The notes beneath the pieces are model-generated. The model ran no database searches. It was not told where the DNA came from and saw only the letters and a program-made list of their open reading frames with translations. A program made the translations under genes and the position numbers. Positions 35,953-47,705 of a DNA stretch of 64,000 nt are shown here, piece after piece (the stretch's first letter is position 1; every line of letters starts with the position of its first letter). This DNA comes from Lucinisca nassula (taxonomy: Eukaryota; Mollusca; Bivalvia; Lucinida; Lucinidae), in contig OY757023.1 of NCBI GenBank assembly GCA_963580285.1, positions 131,224,027-131,288,026 on the forward strand, written 5' to 3'.

Positions 35953-36383
35953 ATTTCGATTCTAACAGGCTGAAAATCTGCAATAATGCTGTTGTTTCCT
36001 TCAAAATCTCAACTTTTCGCCATTGTTAGAAGAAATCCCGCTAAAATTATCGACTGAAACACATGCATTTACATCATTTTCTAACGTTTTCGAAGCGAGA
36101 ATATGACGTTACACCTTCCAACGTCAAGAAAATCGGCTAGTGACGTCATCAATTGGCAGTTTTTAATGACGTCACTCGTCACGCTCTTCCTTGTCGTGAT
36201 TTGTTGTAGAATAAGACACAGTTATTTTCCATTGCCTATATAGGCGAGCTGTGTTAGAATTTCTAATTTATTGCTATTATGAATCATATTATTAAATTAT
36301 TAATTATAAATTCTTAAGAAGTTCAGAAAATAATCACATGCATTTTGAGATCAAATTTCGTGTAAAGATATCTGGAAGTATAA

Positions 36384-36641
36384 TTGATTGTTTGATTTTG
36401 GGGTTTAACGTCCCCGTCAGCACTGTATAGGTCATTTTGGAGGCTTTGCTTCCAAGTTTATGGGACTTTTACCCGACATGGAGATGAAATGACTTCTCAA
36501 GCCCTGCCGCCCAATGAAACCAATAGGGTTTATATGCATGAACGGTCCAACTCGCACCACTTTTCCTCTTAGCGGTTTACCAGTACTCACGTGGAAGCAT
36601 CATGCAGCCCATCTATTTCTTCAAGCCCCGATGGGCGGGGC
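36384..36641 (-). repeat. SINE-B, minus strand
   Basis: Read on the minus strand it starts CCCGCCCATCGGGGCTTGAAG and ends GACGGGGACGTTAAACCCC with AATCAAACAATC. AGTATAATTGA and AGTAATTGA flank it as an imperfect target duplication. Confidence 0.85.
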
Positions 36642-36717
36642 GAGGAAGTAATTGAACTAGAATGATAAATATGTTAACATAGTTTGTTGCAATACGGAAT
36701 AGGGACTCAAATCACTA

Positions 36718-36905
36718 TGTTTGGTTTGTTCCAAGATTATTTCACTCATTTCGAGCTGATTATAATTCAGAGGTGGTCGAAAACCGGAGTACCCGGAGAA
36801 AAAACTACATGACATTCTGTTTCAGGACTTGGCAACTCACATGTGGCCATATGAGAGACCTAATGATTGAGAGTCAGCGCTTGTACCATTTCTAAAGGCC
36901 ATGGA
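36718..36905 (-). repeat. SINE-F, degenerate copy
   Basis: It matches the copy at 16079-16319 through AAGATTATTTCACTCAT, ACCGGAGTACCCGGAGAAAA and GACTTGGC. The tRNA-like head on the minus strand is altered and its B box is lost. Confidence 0.65.
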
Positions 36906-37619
36906 GCCACATATTATAAATAAACATTAAAAGTCAAAACAAAACGTTTTAAACAACATACTGAGGTACAGAAAAGAACGATCCAAATCAATGTGCGTGC
37001 GCGACTTCAGCAGGTCTAAGAAAGTTGTTTTTATTTAAAGACAGTCTATAAATTTAACCCTTCTCTTGCTGAATATTCAGTTAAGCCACACCCATTTCTA
37101 ACTTTGAACCAATCAGATTACTTGATGTAATTTGTTCCTACAAATTCATAAATTGAATGTCAAATAGTGTAGATCCTGGTCAGATGTTTTCAAAGATAGG
37201 GGTTGTCGTGAACAACAGGATAAGAGTTAAAGACTCTCTGCAAATTTAAAGACTGACTCAGATAAAATCATGAAAATGGTGCAAAAGAGAAAAGATCGCA
37301 CTATGCTATTTACAGTAACTTAGACATTATCTGTGGAATATTCAGTAATTATGTGCAACTGCAAATTATATAGTCTTTAATTTAATCAAATTCATTCAGC
37401 CATAATTGAAGAGTTTGTAATAAGATTCATGTGTAAAATGAGCTAAGGAATTAATGTGTATAACGCTTTTATCATTTTGTCAACATACCGACCACTCGCT
37501 TCGACAGAACTAAAATCAGTAAAATACGGGTTTTTCAAATGTAAGATTAGACAACATTAGGAGTTTACAGAGCCTTGTGATACTGTGATAAAAGCTATTA
37601 CCATGCTCGTGCTTGTTTA

Positions 37620-38440
37620 AGATACCCTGCCGAGCCCGCACCCGCACACAACTAGACTGGGGTGAGAATAATGCGCGAGGAGTGATAGATGATGCTTTAA
37701 GGAGGCGTTAATGGTAACGCCGAACAAGCCCAAACTCGTTTCATACCATTGTGCTCTAGAAACGATGAGGCAATGAGAAAGTATTGAGGAGGCGGTGAGG
37801 AGGTAATGGGGAGGCGGAAAGTAGGTAGTGAGGGGTAACCGGAAGGCAGTGAGGGTAACCAGCGCAAGCGTGTTGTGTGATTGTTGTAGATGTTTTAAGG
37901 AGATGGTAAGGGCAACGCTGAACATACTCAAACTCGTTTCTAAGTGCCCTAGAAGCGATGAGGCAATGGGGAGGTATTGAGGACGCGGTGAGGAGGTAGT
38001 GAGGAGGTAATGAGGAGGCGGTAAGTAGGTAGTAAGGGGTAACCGGAAGGCAGTGACGGTAACCAACGCAAGCGTGTTGTGTGATTGTTGAAGATGTTTT
38101 AAGGAGACGATAAGGGCAACGCCGAACATACCCAAACTCGTTTCCCATAGTGCCCTAGAAGCGATCAGGCAATGAGGAGGTATTGAGGACGCGATTAGGA
38201 GGTAGTGAGGAGGCTGTGAGGAGGAAGTGAAGGGTAACCGGTAGGCAGTGAGGGTAACGCGGGTTGTGTGGTTGTTGTTGATGTTTTAAGGAAACGATAA
38301 GGGCAACTCCGTACATACCCGAACTCGTTTCCCATGGTGCCCTAGAAGCGATGAGGCAATGGGGAGGTATTGAGGACGCGGTGAGAAGGTAGTGGTAAGG
38401 CTGCGAGGGGGTAGTGAGGAGGTAGTGAGGGCCGTGTATG
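37620..38440. repeat. ~195 bp minisatellite, about four units
   Basis: Units carry CTAGAAGCGATGAGGCAATG, then a G-rich series of GAGGTAGTGAGGAGG, GGGTAACCGGAAGGCAGTGA, and TTTTAAGGAGACGATAAGGG. The inner GAGGTAGTGAG part is itself a short tandem. Minus-strand frames reading YLLTASSLPPH are repeat artefacts. Confidence 0.9.
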
Positions 38441-38780
38441 GCATAAAAATAATAGGTGTTTATACAATATTGCACTCTTAATCAGCAGTAAGCTCCCGAA
38501 ACCACCACCATCACACACAAACACAGCATCCGTAATGCCCAGACAGGGGAAAGAATGAGAAAGAGATTGAAGATGTGAGGAGAAGGCAACGAAGGCAAAG
38601 ACCCAACTGGCCCATAAGGTAGGAGGAGGTAGGTAGTGGGAAGGCACCTGCGCAAGAGTGATGAAAACAAAGATAGATTTATCATCCAACAATAATAGGA
38701 GTCAATATTACTCTAAGAAAGCGCGCGAAAAAATGGCGCGTTTTTTCAAAGCCTAAAATCTGACCGTGATGGCGCGTTAT

Positions 38781-38892
38781 GACGTCATCCAACATGGCTG
38801 ACCGGATGTGATGACATTAAAAGATGGCCGACCGCATATTATCCAAGATGGTGGACAGGATATGACGTCATCCAAGATGGTGGACCGGATAT
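38781..38892. repeat. ~30 bp repeat with CRE- and YY1-like motifs
   Basis: Four imperfect units run GACGTCATCC, AAGATGGTGGACCGGATAT. TGACGTCA is a cAMP-response-element core and CAAGATGG resembles the YY1 core. The fourth unit is the most complete. No nearby transcribed gene is recognised. Confidence 0.7.
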
Positions 38893-38961
38893 GACGACAG
38901 AGTGACCAAACAGTCTTAAGGACTAGATTGCCCCCCCCCACCCCACCCACTTTTTCCACCT

Positions 38962-39228
38962 ACTTTAACGTCCGCGTCAATAATGTAAAGGACATTTTGG
39001 GGACGTTGCTTCCAATTCACTGGGACTTTGACCCGGCATTGAGATGAAATGACATCTCAAGCTCTGCCGCCCAATGAAACCAATAGGGTTTATAAGCGCC
39101 GCTTAGACTGAGCATGCTTAGATCCTCTAAGCGGTTTACCAATACTCGTTTGCGTATCGGCTTCAGCTCTGCGTGGAAGCATCATCCAGCCCATCTATTT
39201 CTTCAAGCCCCGATGGGCAGGGGCCGAA
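38962..39228 (-). repeat. SINE-B, minus strand
   Basis: The minus strand starts GGCCCCTGCCCATCGGGGC and ends GACGTTAAAG. The middle part GTTTCATTGGGCGGCAGAGC matches the family, with a small rearrangement near 39095-39120. Confidence 0.8.
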
Positions 39229-39371
39229 AACGATATTTAAAGACAATAAAATGCATGCAGTCTTTTACAACGCACGTTGTTAATGAGATGAGGACTGAGG
39301 CAGCGTATGAAAATGTTTTATCATCTTCATGATTGTCCTTGTGTTAGTCTTTAAATCCACAGACGCCGGCC

Positions 39372-39672
39372 ACAGTCAGTAGCTCAGTCAGATGCACGTC
39401 TGACTGGTGATCAGGTGGACGCGAGTTCGATACCTGCCTGGGTCGGCAACATTCTTTCGTGAAGATTGATCCTGAAATCTATTCTACTGTCATTTTCTCT
39501 CTCCCGCTGATTCAAGAAGGGCTGTTGTCAGTTTCTGGCGAAAGAATGTGTTCTGTACTGGCTAACCGCTTACGTATAAGCCTACCCAGGAAAGTGTGGA
39601 TAGGTACACTGCTCGGCTCAAAAATGACATAAATAGTGTTGACAGGGTCGTTAAACTCCATTAGAAAAAAAT
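39372..39672 (+). repeat. SINE-E, tRNA head with SINE-B-like tail
   Basis: The plus strand has CAGTAGCTCAGTCAGATG (A box) and CGAGTTCGATACC (B box) with a tRNA-like spacing. It is followed by a unique body and then AATAGTGTTGACAGGGTCG, TTAAACTCC and an A-rich tail. The end matches the end of SINE-B, so it is a chimera or a member of the same tail lineage. Confidence 0.75.
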
Positions 39673-39889
39673 AAATCCACAGAATAAAATGTCTTTTTAT
39701 AGACAAACTTTACATTTAAGGACGTTCTTTAAATAAAACAACTTTCTTAGACCTGTTCATTCCTTACTGTTCTTACTGACATTCCTATCAGCGGCGCTTT
39801 CATAATCTCCTGTAAATGCTCAATACAGTCTGATCAGTGTGCCCACCTTTTGCCCTATTACAATTTTGATAAGCATCATGTTACAAGTC

Positions 39890-39968
39890 TGTCCCCGCCC
39901 ATCGGGGCTTGAAAAAATACATGATGCTTCCACGCAGAGCTGAAACCTACCACACACGAATACTGCTC
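39890..39968 (+). repeat. SINE-B head fragment
   Basis: Only the first ~80 bp remain (CCCGCCCATCGGGGCTTGAA to CACACACGAATACTG). The sequence then changes before the tail. Confidence 0.75.
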
Positions 39969-41067
39969 TATATTTAGGCTACAAATGAGAAGACTATCGA
40001 ACTTTTTTCATCTAAAAAATACAAGAGGCCCATGGACCACTATGCTCACCAGAGCTCAGGCGGGTACTGCCTACTGGCAGCCATGTATGGTTTTAAGTTA
40101 TTGATTATAAAGTCTCCCAAACGAACCCCCATTTCCAATTGAGCACCCATGTGGACTCTTTATCTGAAATATTAGGACTTTTATGAAGTAGAGGGGTGGG
40201 AATTGGACCCAACAGAGCCCAGGTTGGATCACTGAATGCGACAAGAATATGGTATCACTGAATGCGTCTTATCATAAGGAACAAGAATATATATAGTTTA
40301 GTGGTGAGGATGAGTACGGTTCCTGAAATACAAGGCCTTTTAAGCTGTGAAGGGGTTGGAGCATGGCCCTGGCAGACCCCAGGAAATCCAAGATTGTTGT
40401 CTTGAATGTGTCTTATCATTAACACACCGTACAACCGGCTGCGTCGAAGACAGATTACTGTCTCTAAGACAGATCGCGGAAAAAGTTTCAGAAAGGGTAG
40501 GTGAAGTTTTTTTGTTCGTATAAATCGAGAAGGCAATCTGTTGACTTCTGCTGCTATTGGAGAAGAAAGTAAGTGCCTGGAGATACCGCAGCGACATTCT
40601 GACTATATTTCAAAGCCAGATAAGGCTTTTCCAGTTCGTTGAAAAATATTTTCATCGAAAATTTTATGATTTTTTGTTTTCGGCGTCAAGTGTACGTCTA
40701 CGTAACAAAATATGTTACATTCACTTACTCATGCTAAAACTTCGATTATTCAGCACCATTTCTGCCAAATTGGACCGTATAACTCGGTTAAATAAACAAA
40801 CTACGACCCCCTAAAGAGACCAGGGCCCAGGATTACAATGCGTACTTAAATTTTAAGTACCTACTTAAACTAAGTATTTACTTAACTGGCGTATAAAGTG
40901 AACTACAAAGAAATTCGTTCGTTTAAGTCGATACTTAACCACAGAAAATACTTAAATATTTAAGGTTACCCAGGTAGGTACCTTAACTTTTAAGTTTTGA
41001 CCTTGACACATGAATGTATATATCAATAACGGCAAACGTTAGGGCTTTTATTTGTTGAAGATCACCA

Positions 41068-41137
41068 GTGATGCTCGGTAGCTCAAACGGTAGAGTGTTT
41101 TCTTGATATGCGAGAGGTCCTGGGTTCGCGTCCCGGG
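41068..41137 (+). repeat. tRNA-like SINE head
   Basis: GCTCGGTAGCTCAAACGG (A box) and CTGGGTTCGCGTCC (B box) have tRNA spacing, and the 5' end pairs with CCCGGGGC only partly. The body after it, to about 41220, includes GTGTGCGACGAACAG. A functional gene is unlikely because it lies inside a transposon and the acceptor stem mismatches. Confidence 0.55.
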
Positions 41138-41222
41138 GCAAGTCTTCTTGCCATATAGGTACTGGGATGTATTTCTCCCTTGATGTGTCAAAGTGTGCGA
41201 CGAACAGAGCTGTGTAAAAACT

Positions 41223-41560
41223 TCCTTTTACATAATACTGTTTATCATATGACGTTATTGATAAGCAGTGGATAATGTCGTGTAATAAAAATCGTATGAC
41301 CACACGTGTAATAACACTTTGGCGGGATTACGTAACGTCATGACGACGTCCATGTCAACCATGTTTTTTCTGTGAAGAAAAGTGTCACATTTGATGGCGA
41401 TAAAATCTAATTTCAAGTGGCCATATGATAAACAGAATCTTACACTCGTAGTCACTTCATATGAATTTTATGAAACTCACCAAAGGCTCGTTTCATAAAT
41501 TTCATATGAAATGACCACTCGTGTAAGGCCCTCTATATAATACTGGTGACAGGGCAATAA
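41223..41560. mobile_element. MITE with CATATGATAAACAGAATC, related to 59480-59882
   Basis: TTTATCATATGACGTTAT at the start and CATATGATAAACAGAATCTTAC inside match the copy at 59484-59740. Its 3' part is a hairpin at 41440-41535 (CTTACACTCGTAGTCACTTC against the complement of GAAATGACCACTCGTGTAAG). Confidence 0.65.
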
Positions 41561-41637
41561 TTAATTGTTTGGTGCGGGAAGGTTATTATACGTGAGAGGG
41601 GATCCTAAATGACTTGGTTGTTTTTTTTTCAGGGTAG

Positions 41638-41679
41638 GTGTGTGTTTGTGTATGTGTGTGTGCGGGGGGGGGGGGGGGT
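41638..41679. repeat. (TG)n and poly-G microsatellite
   Basis: A GTGTGTTTGTGTATGTGTG stretch is followed by about thirteen G. Confidence 0.9.
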
Positions 41680-41824
41680 CGGCGCATATCACTTTTGTCT
41701 GTTAGTTGAAAACTAATCCTGTGGCACATCGGGTCCATGTTCCTACGCTTATACCCTGCTAGTTTTACGCATACACTTATCACAACGTTCATATGTCATG
41801 AAATAGTATGACGTCACGTGCATT

Positions 41825-42195
41825 TATGATATGACTTGTTTTTCTGCTGTTCATGAAAGTGTAAACGAACAGGGTCGCCTGCAAAGTAAATGAACTCTGA
41901 ATGGGTTCATATAAACTTTGCTAGCGACCCGCTGTCGTTCATACCTTAATGAACATCCGAAAAAATATTTCTTATATTTACATTATTTTTTCCTCATCAC
42001 TAGGCGAAAAAATTCTTATAAGGCAAACTGTTAAGCTGAAAAACATTTACACGCTGTTTTTTCTACAAAGAGCGGAACAACATTGTCGTCGTCAACGCCC
42101 ATTGAGATCATAGAGAACCATGGTTTAGGGTATAGACTTGCGACACTTAACGTCATTGAAAATCATGTGATTCGATGCGTTCATGGAAGTATGAA
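41825..42195. repeat. Long copy of the CTTCCATGAACG foldback
   Basis: This is the reverse-complement relative of 32455-32762. GCTGTTCATGAAAGTGTAAAC, the AAACATTTACACGCTG segment and GTTCATGGAAGTATGAAC link the two. This copy has an additional ~60 bp around TCCTCATCACTAGGCG. Confidence 0.65.
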
Positions 42196-42429
42196 CAGGC
42201 GTATAGGTTTACAATAGGTTTTACACTTGAAATCTAAATACATGTATTAACTATTTTGGCGTGAACAACTGTAACGTATGTCAACGATGTACATTTTTGG
42301 GGCAAATGGTCAAGGTAAAGGCAATAAAATCCTATTTAAAATCCAATTCGAAGGCCCGTTTCGTAACTTTCATATGAAAGGACCATTTGTGTAAAATTCT
42401 CGATATAAAAATTAATGAAATACAAAAGT

Positions 42430-42665
42430 TTTTTTTTGATTGATTGATTGATTGATTGATTTGAGATTTAACGTCCTCGCAACCTTATTTAGGTTTGATT
42501 TTGGAAGTGTTGATTCCAATTTTGTCGGACTGTTACCCGACATTGAGATGAAATTACATCTCAAGCCCTGTCGCCCAATGAAAACAACAAGATTTATATG
42601 CATGGACGGCCCGACTTGCACCACTTTGCCTTGGCAGGCTTAGACCTTCTAAGCGTTTACTGCAG
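42430..42665 (-). repeat. SINE-B, minus strand, head missing
   Basis: The tail is an (AATC)n microsatellite (TGATTGATTGATTG on the plus strand), then GATTTAACGTCCTC and TTACCCGACATTGAGATG. It stops in the middle of the family near CTTCTAAGCG. Confidence 0.8.
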
Positions 42666-43276
42666 GTCGCGTGTGGTCGTTGTGTACTGGTTGGGCGAGG
42701 CGAAGGTGACGTGTATCTTGCGTCACTGGGGCGTCCAGCTGATTGTGACAAGGCCTGCTTTCCTAGCAGCAGGTAATGATAGAGGAGAATGTTGTTATTT
42801 CTTCTTGTTCTGCACATCCAATCATTTGCCTCTTCTCACTGCCTGGAAATGCTCAATAAAAATGAGTTTGAGGCGTTCCACCTCCCTTTGTAAGCTCGAG
42901 CATGTGAGTAATTAAGTGTGTTTGTGAGTGAGTGAGCGCTTTATGTCTCACCTCACTCATAAAAAGACGGGGAAATCCAAGATCGAATGTACATGTACAG
43001 TGATTTTATTTTCATGTTTTTTCTCTTTTACTCCGACTGGAGCTACGGTTTTCTCCGTGTTGTCTGTATGATGTTTGATCGTGTCCTTAATGACTATATC
43101 AGCTACATACATGTAATGATGACATCCGAAAACAATAGCTGGGGTAAAGTGTCGGAGTCTTCCCTGTTCTTCACCATAGCGCAGAATATGTTTATTTTCT
43201 TAATTATCGATTCTACCAGATTGTTTTGACTATTATTCAATACGACTAACGGCATGAGAAGGGTTGAATCATGGAC
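42666..43276. other. Unassigned part of element C
   Basis: No family or gene was recognised. Open frames of 80-105 residues have no motifs and no homologous copy elsewhere in the window. Confidence 0.4.
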
Positions 43277-43293
43277 AGACTCCATAAAACCGA

Positions 43294-43855
43294 TTCCGCC
43301 CCCGCCCCCTCGGGGCTTGAAGTAACAGATTGGGCTTCCATGCGGAGCTGAAACTGACCACACATAACGTAAACACGCCTACCCAAATACATTATAAATT
43401 TTACCTCCACAAAAGGAAATTTTTAAGATGAAAAATTGTGGTATTTTACTTAGTTCTGCTCAAAATATAGACTTTTGGTACACGTTAGGCGGTTTAACCG
43501 GTACCCACATTCTATATTTTAGAGCGGAAATAAATTTAAAAAAAAGGTACCCCCCCCCCCCCACTAAACCCCAGTTTTACAAAATAAAAGTGGGGTTCAA
43601 GGGGGTCAGAATTATGTAAGCGTATTTTCCCGATGCCCTAGTACTTATAAACAGCTTGGAAGGACTAAGCCTGCCCAGGCAAAGTGGTGTGAGTGACACC
43701 GTCCACTGTATATAAGCCTTTTGATTTCATTGGGCGACAGGACTTGAGGTTTCATATCATCTCACAGAGTCGGTAAACGTCCCACAAAATTGGAAGCAAT
43801 GTCTCCAAAATGACCTGCATAGTGTTGAGAGTGACGTTAAACCTCAATTCAAATA
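43294..43855 (+). repeat. SINE-B with 17 bp target duplication, split by a hairpin element
   Basis: AGACTCCATAAAACCGA occurs immediately before (43277-43293) and after (43856-43872). The head runs to CTGACCACACA near 43365 and the body resumes at CTAGTACTTATAAAC near 43640. The intervening ~270 bp is a member of the hairpin family H. Confidence 0.9.
43366..43640. mobile_element. Hairpin family H copy inside SINE-B
   Basis: It starts near AACACGCCTAC and ends near GTAAGCGTATTTTC. It holds GAAAAATTGTGGTATTTT, a degenerate palindrome around GTACACGTTAGGCGG, a poly-C run at 43551-43562 and AAATAAAAGTGGGGTTCAAG. Because SINE-B resumes after it, its limits are known to within a few bases. Confidence 0.75.
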
Positions 43856-44337
43856 AGACTCCATAAAACCGAGCTTTGCATATTCAAATATTGTATGAGT
43901 TCGTGTTTCTGAAGGGACCCTATAGAAACAGCGTTTTGAATATGTCGTGGTGCTACTTTGTGACCAATGTTTGCCCGCACAATTTGAGATCGAGTGTGAT
44001 CCTTCGATTACACAGGTTTTATAGTATATAAAACATTTTTCATGAATTATGCAGTGAAATGGAAACAAAACCATCATATTTTCTATTGTCTCCATCCATT
44101 CAAGTAGAAGCAGAGATTTTTGACAGATCGCGGGAAAGTTGTTGGCCGCCTACATCAATGTGTAATTGAAACGTACGTGCTAATCTTCGTGAAAATATCC
44201 GTCAAAATTACGACTTCATCCGAAGTTAAATACTTAGCTAAGTAAATGAAATAGGTGGCTTTCGAATGCACTTTTTAAGGAAATACTTTACTAAGATAAG
44301 AATTCCTCCTTAAATCGTTAAGTCGACCTTAACTTAA

Positions 44338-46148
44338 GGTTCCTCAATACATTTGCACAAGAAAAATATAGGTGTCAGATTTGCATGTTATTTTTTCCCA
44401 AAATATGATCCTGATTTCCTTTTAAAATGCCTGTCCTAGAAGAAGAATGTTTGGAGGCGCTAAAGGTTATTACAGCAAGTACTTTCTTGCATTAGCAACA
44501 TCTCGTGCCTTTGAAAATAAATGCATTTCTGTATTTTTCACTTTCACCAGGAAAAAATGAAAACGCCTTCTAGACTTTTTAAAAGTTAATAAAACAGCTG
44601 CAGATCAATAGTTCACAACAAATACTAGTGACTCGGACAAAGCTTTCTATCAAAAAGCCTACCTGAATTGAAAACCAGAAATTTTTTTTTGACATGTTTT
44701 TCTTCATGGGCGCCGCCATCTTCCTTTCTTGCGCTAAATCTGAACTGCTCAGATTTCATCAATTATGCCCATTCCACATTTTATTTTGCCCATCAACAAT
44801 GAATATACCTTGAAAATTCAGCTTTATAGCCTCCTTCCTGCATATAGCATTATGACATCGCCTATCTTGGAAGCATGTCATCACTGATAAATTATTGTAG
44901 CTGTCAAATTGAAAGAGATATCCATCTTGCCATGGAAAAAAACGTATTCATACGCCTTGGAACTAATTTCCAAAATTACAATAGTACACCATTGTTTTTA
45001 ATTTAAAACATAATATTCATTTTTGAAACTGTATTGCAACTAATTTCACGTACTTTCTAACATAATTTGTTCCTTAATTTATGTATAGTGTGCATTCATT
45101 TCCGAACTATTTTTTATGTGTAATGTTTTCCAGGTTGGTGTTGTTCGGCCCAGCTTCTTGTAAACAAATCAAGAAAATGAGATTTTTGAAACTTTTTTCG
45201 TCAAAACATATTAAATGCATTGGGATTCTATGAATTTTTTCCATCCAGCACATTGGTAAGCAGGTGACATAACAGATCATTAATTGGATTAGATAAATAT
45301 AAACTTTGTGTTGTCCAGAAGTTCACCTGTGCAAAAATCAAGTATTTGTTTATGGTGGCTCATGTGAACCAATGTAACAAATAAATGGGTAAAAATAATT
45401 TCTATACCATTGCAGTTATTGGCTGTGATCAGAAGCCTTTGGACAAATGTTCTGGTGCTGAACAGGCTGCTTTCAGTCCTTCAGTTCAAATATGGGAATA
45501 AACTGTTGGCTTATCTTATTTTCAATTATTTGGTTTTGATTTATCCAATATCAAAGCACCCATCCTGTAAACACAATCAGTAACACAGTGAAATTTTTGT
45601 GCAGTGATAGCATACATTGTTACAAACTGCATGAATGAAATATATAAAATGAAGTACTAAAAGCACCGAAGAAGGGCAAACATTTTACAAGCTAAATGCA
45701 AGAGATTTCAACACCTCAACCCAATCAATGAGCTTGTTGCCAAATTGGTAGAACTGGTCCTTTTCGGCTACCATACACTGAATTTAAAGTAGTACCAGGT
45801 GAGATAATTACATTTTTTGAATTATTGGGAATCATTACTTTTCAGTTCTATTTAGGTATTTTATTTGAAATTCCTCTGTTGCAGTGCCTAAAGGCAACCT
45901 TGAGCCAAATTTCTATGATAGTATTTTTCACATTGTGGTTTTGTGGATTGAGATGTCATTTTTTTGCAAAACCAAGGAAAACGCAATAATTTACTAAAAT
46001 GGTGACTTTCGAATAAAAATCTTTGGCTTTCATATTCTTACATTTACATGGACTACCATCTGATGAAAAATCTTTTTGGGTAATTATTTGCAAATATGAT
46101 TTTTTTTTCAGTACCCCAAATGTAGTGAAATAACTGTATTGAGGAACC
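44338..46148. mobile_element. Element D: TTAA-flanked TIR element near the right end of C
   Basis: The ends GGTTCCTCAATACA and its exact complement are each flanked by TTAA (44334-44337 and 46149-46152). TTAA duplication with purine-purine ends fits Kolobok better than piggyBac, whose ends are usually pyrimidines; both are inferred from family habits. The 1.8 kb interior is AT-rich with no open frame of note. It lies 22 bp from the right end of C. Confidence 0.85.
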
Positions 46149-46460
46149 TTAAGTAACGATTGTAATCCTTGGCCCAGGTGTCCAAAAAATGCTGTCTCTA
46201 GCTACAGATTGTTTTTTTATACGACTGTCCACAAACACAGATCAGAGATTTCGAAGGCTAACATTGATGACAGATCAGACGATTTCGGTTACATCTTCAA
46301 TAAAGACGAATTCTGGATGACTTAACACCGGCAACTTCGGTGGAATCTATTTCATGCCAGCTCCAGGGCATTACTTGTAATAATGCTGCAATTGAGTAAC
46401 ATAGAGGCTGCTCTATAACCATTTACATTTCCTGTCAACACACAAATTGTGCAACCAGTA

Positions 46461-46614
46461 GAAGCCTCCGTGGTGTAGTGGTTATGCTACTTGCCTTGTA
46501 AACCAGGATTCGCGGGATCGTTCCCGGGCTTCTCCAGACTTTCGGATGTGTCTTTAAACCGAGGTCCCGTCTCCTTAGGTGCCCTTAGCTGTTAGTGAGA
46601 CGTACAACTCTCTC

Positions 46615-46704
<90 letters not shown>

Positions 46705-46716
46705 ACTCTCACTCTC
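46461..46716 (+). repeat. SINE-A in the left arm of B, with long (CT)n tail
   Basis: The head GAAGCCTCCGTGGTGTAGTG and B box GGATCGTTCCC are followed by GTGAGACGTACAACTC and about 45 CT repeats (46607-46700). TTGTGCAACCAGTA (46447-46460) and TTGTGCAATGAGTA (46717-46730) are its target duplication. The right arm of B has the same insertion at the mirrored position with a much shorter tail. Confidence 0.9.
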
Positions 46717-47342
46717 TTGTGCAATGAGTAAACATCTGAGGTGTTATTTGTTTAATTTTCTTCTGCCTGTACCTTTTCGTTCCTAGATGTCACACGACTC
46801 AGCGATTTCTGTGTTGTAATTAGTTAGGAATTCGATATTGAAAGTAAACAGCTGATGTTCGTGCGAATACCTGGTTGGGCCATTTTTTAACCATCAAACG
46901 CCATGAATTTTTATTGCACGAACAAGGTTGCACAATGCAATAATGAACCTTAAATAGGTTGTTATGCAAATGGTGCAGAGGCGACCATGCACAACAAGAT
47001 GGTACGTTCGTCTGTATTAACCAATTCAGTACCAGAAATCCCTAAAGAGGTCAGATCAGACACTTCAGAATGCGGTAATGCGGCGTCTGATCAGGACCTA
47101 CACTGTTTGTAAAAAGCTGAACCATTTTCTGAGTTAATTATAAGAAAACACAGCCCGACACCTCTAAATATCGAAATGGACTCCTGCCATATATGAGGTG
47201 GAAGATTACATTTGGTACAAATAGGGTTAACTTTAATTCACTCGGCACCGCTTGTGGGTTATATTGTATTTTTATAGGCGTGTTTTCTTTATGTCCACTC
47301 TTTCGGTTGAGTCTTTAAACCGTAAGACTTAAGCTGTTGGTT

Positions 47343-47406
47343 GAACACACACACGCATGCACGCGCGCGCGCGCACGCACGCACGCATGCACGCACGCAC
47401 GCGCAA
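47343..47406. repeat. (AC)n/(GCAC)n microsatellite
   Basis: ACACACACGCATGCACGCGC and further GCAC repeats lie just before the SINE-B head. The alternating purine-pyrimidine run could adopt Z-DNA. Confidence 0.85.
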
Positions 47407-47705
47407 GTGCCCCTTCCCATCGGGGCTCGAAGAAATAAATGGGCTGCTATGCTTCCACGCAGAGATGAAAACGACCGCACACGAGTACTGGTAAACCGCT
47501 TTGAGGATCTAAGCCTGCCCGGGCAAAACGTTGCAAATAGGACCGTCCATGCTCATAAACCGTATTGGTTTCATTGGGCGACAGGACTTGAGATGTCGTT
47601 TCATCTCAAGGTCGGGTAAAAGTCCCACAAAACTGGAAGCAACGTCTCCAAAATGACCTATACAGTGTTGACGGGGACGTTAAACCTCAAATCAAACAAA
47701 CAAAA
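47405..47705 (+). repeat. SINE-B in the spacer of B
   Basis: The sequence runs CCCATCGGGGCTCGAAG through GAGGATCTAAGCCTGCCC to GACGGGGACGTTAAACCTCA and AATCAAACAAACAAA. It is close to full length. Confidence 0.9.

Larger units (their letters stand above)
37011..39755. mobile_element. Candidate TIR-bounded segment
   Basis: CAGGTCTAAGAAAGTTGTTT at 37011 is matched by its complement ending at 39755. The match runs about 30 bp with one T insertion, through TATTTAAAGA. Inside are a ~195 bp minisatellite, CRE/YY1-like repeats, a SINE-B and a tRNA-headed SINE. No flanking duplication was found, so these could be two copies of a short repeat in opposite orientation rather than the ends of one element. 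Confidence 0.45.
40824..46174. mobile_element. Element C: TIR element inside the left arm of B
   Basis: The start GGCCCAGGATTACAATGCG and the complement of the end, GGCCAAGGATTACAATCG, form the inverted repeat, followed on both sides by TACTTAA-rich subterminal sequence. CAG flanks both sides (40821-40823 and 46175-46177). The right arm of B at about 49940 has the same sequence with one CAG and no insertion. A 3 bp duplication and GGC ends suggest PIF/Harbinger, but no transposase is present. It contains SINEs, MITEs and element D. Confidence 0.85.

Noticed and set aside
37617..38692. Minus-strand frames with TYLPPPHYLL-type repeats resembling a proline-rich protein
   Set aside because: They are translations of the GAGGTAGTGAGG minisatellite, with alternatives open in other frames.
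41068..41137. Possible functional tRNA gene
   Set aside because: The acceptor stem is imperfect and it lies inside element C with a SINE-like body downstream.
44338..46148. piggyBac assignment for element D from TTAA alone
   Set aside because: The ends begin GG rather than the pyrimidine-rich ends usual for piggyBac. Kolobok fits better, but without a transposase neither is asserted.
46595..46786. Open frame of Leu-Ser repeats
   Set aside because: It is a translation of the (CT)n tail of a SINE-A.
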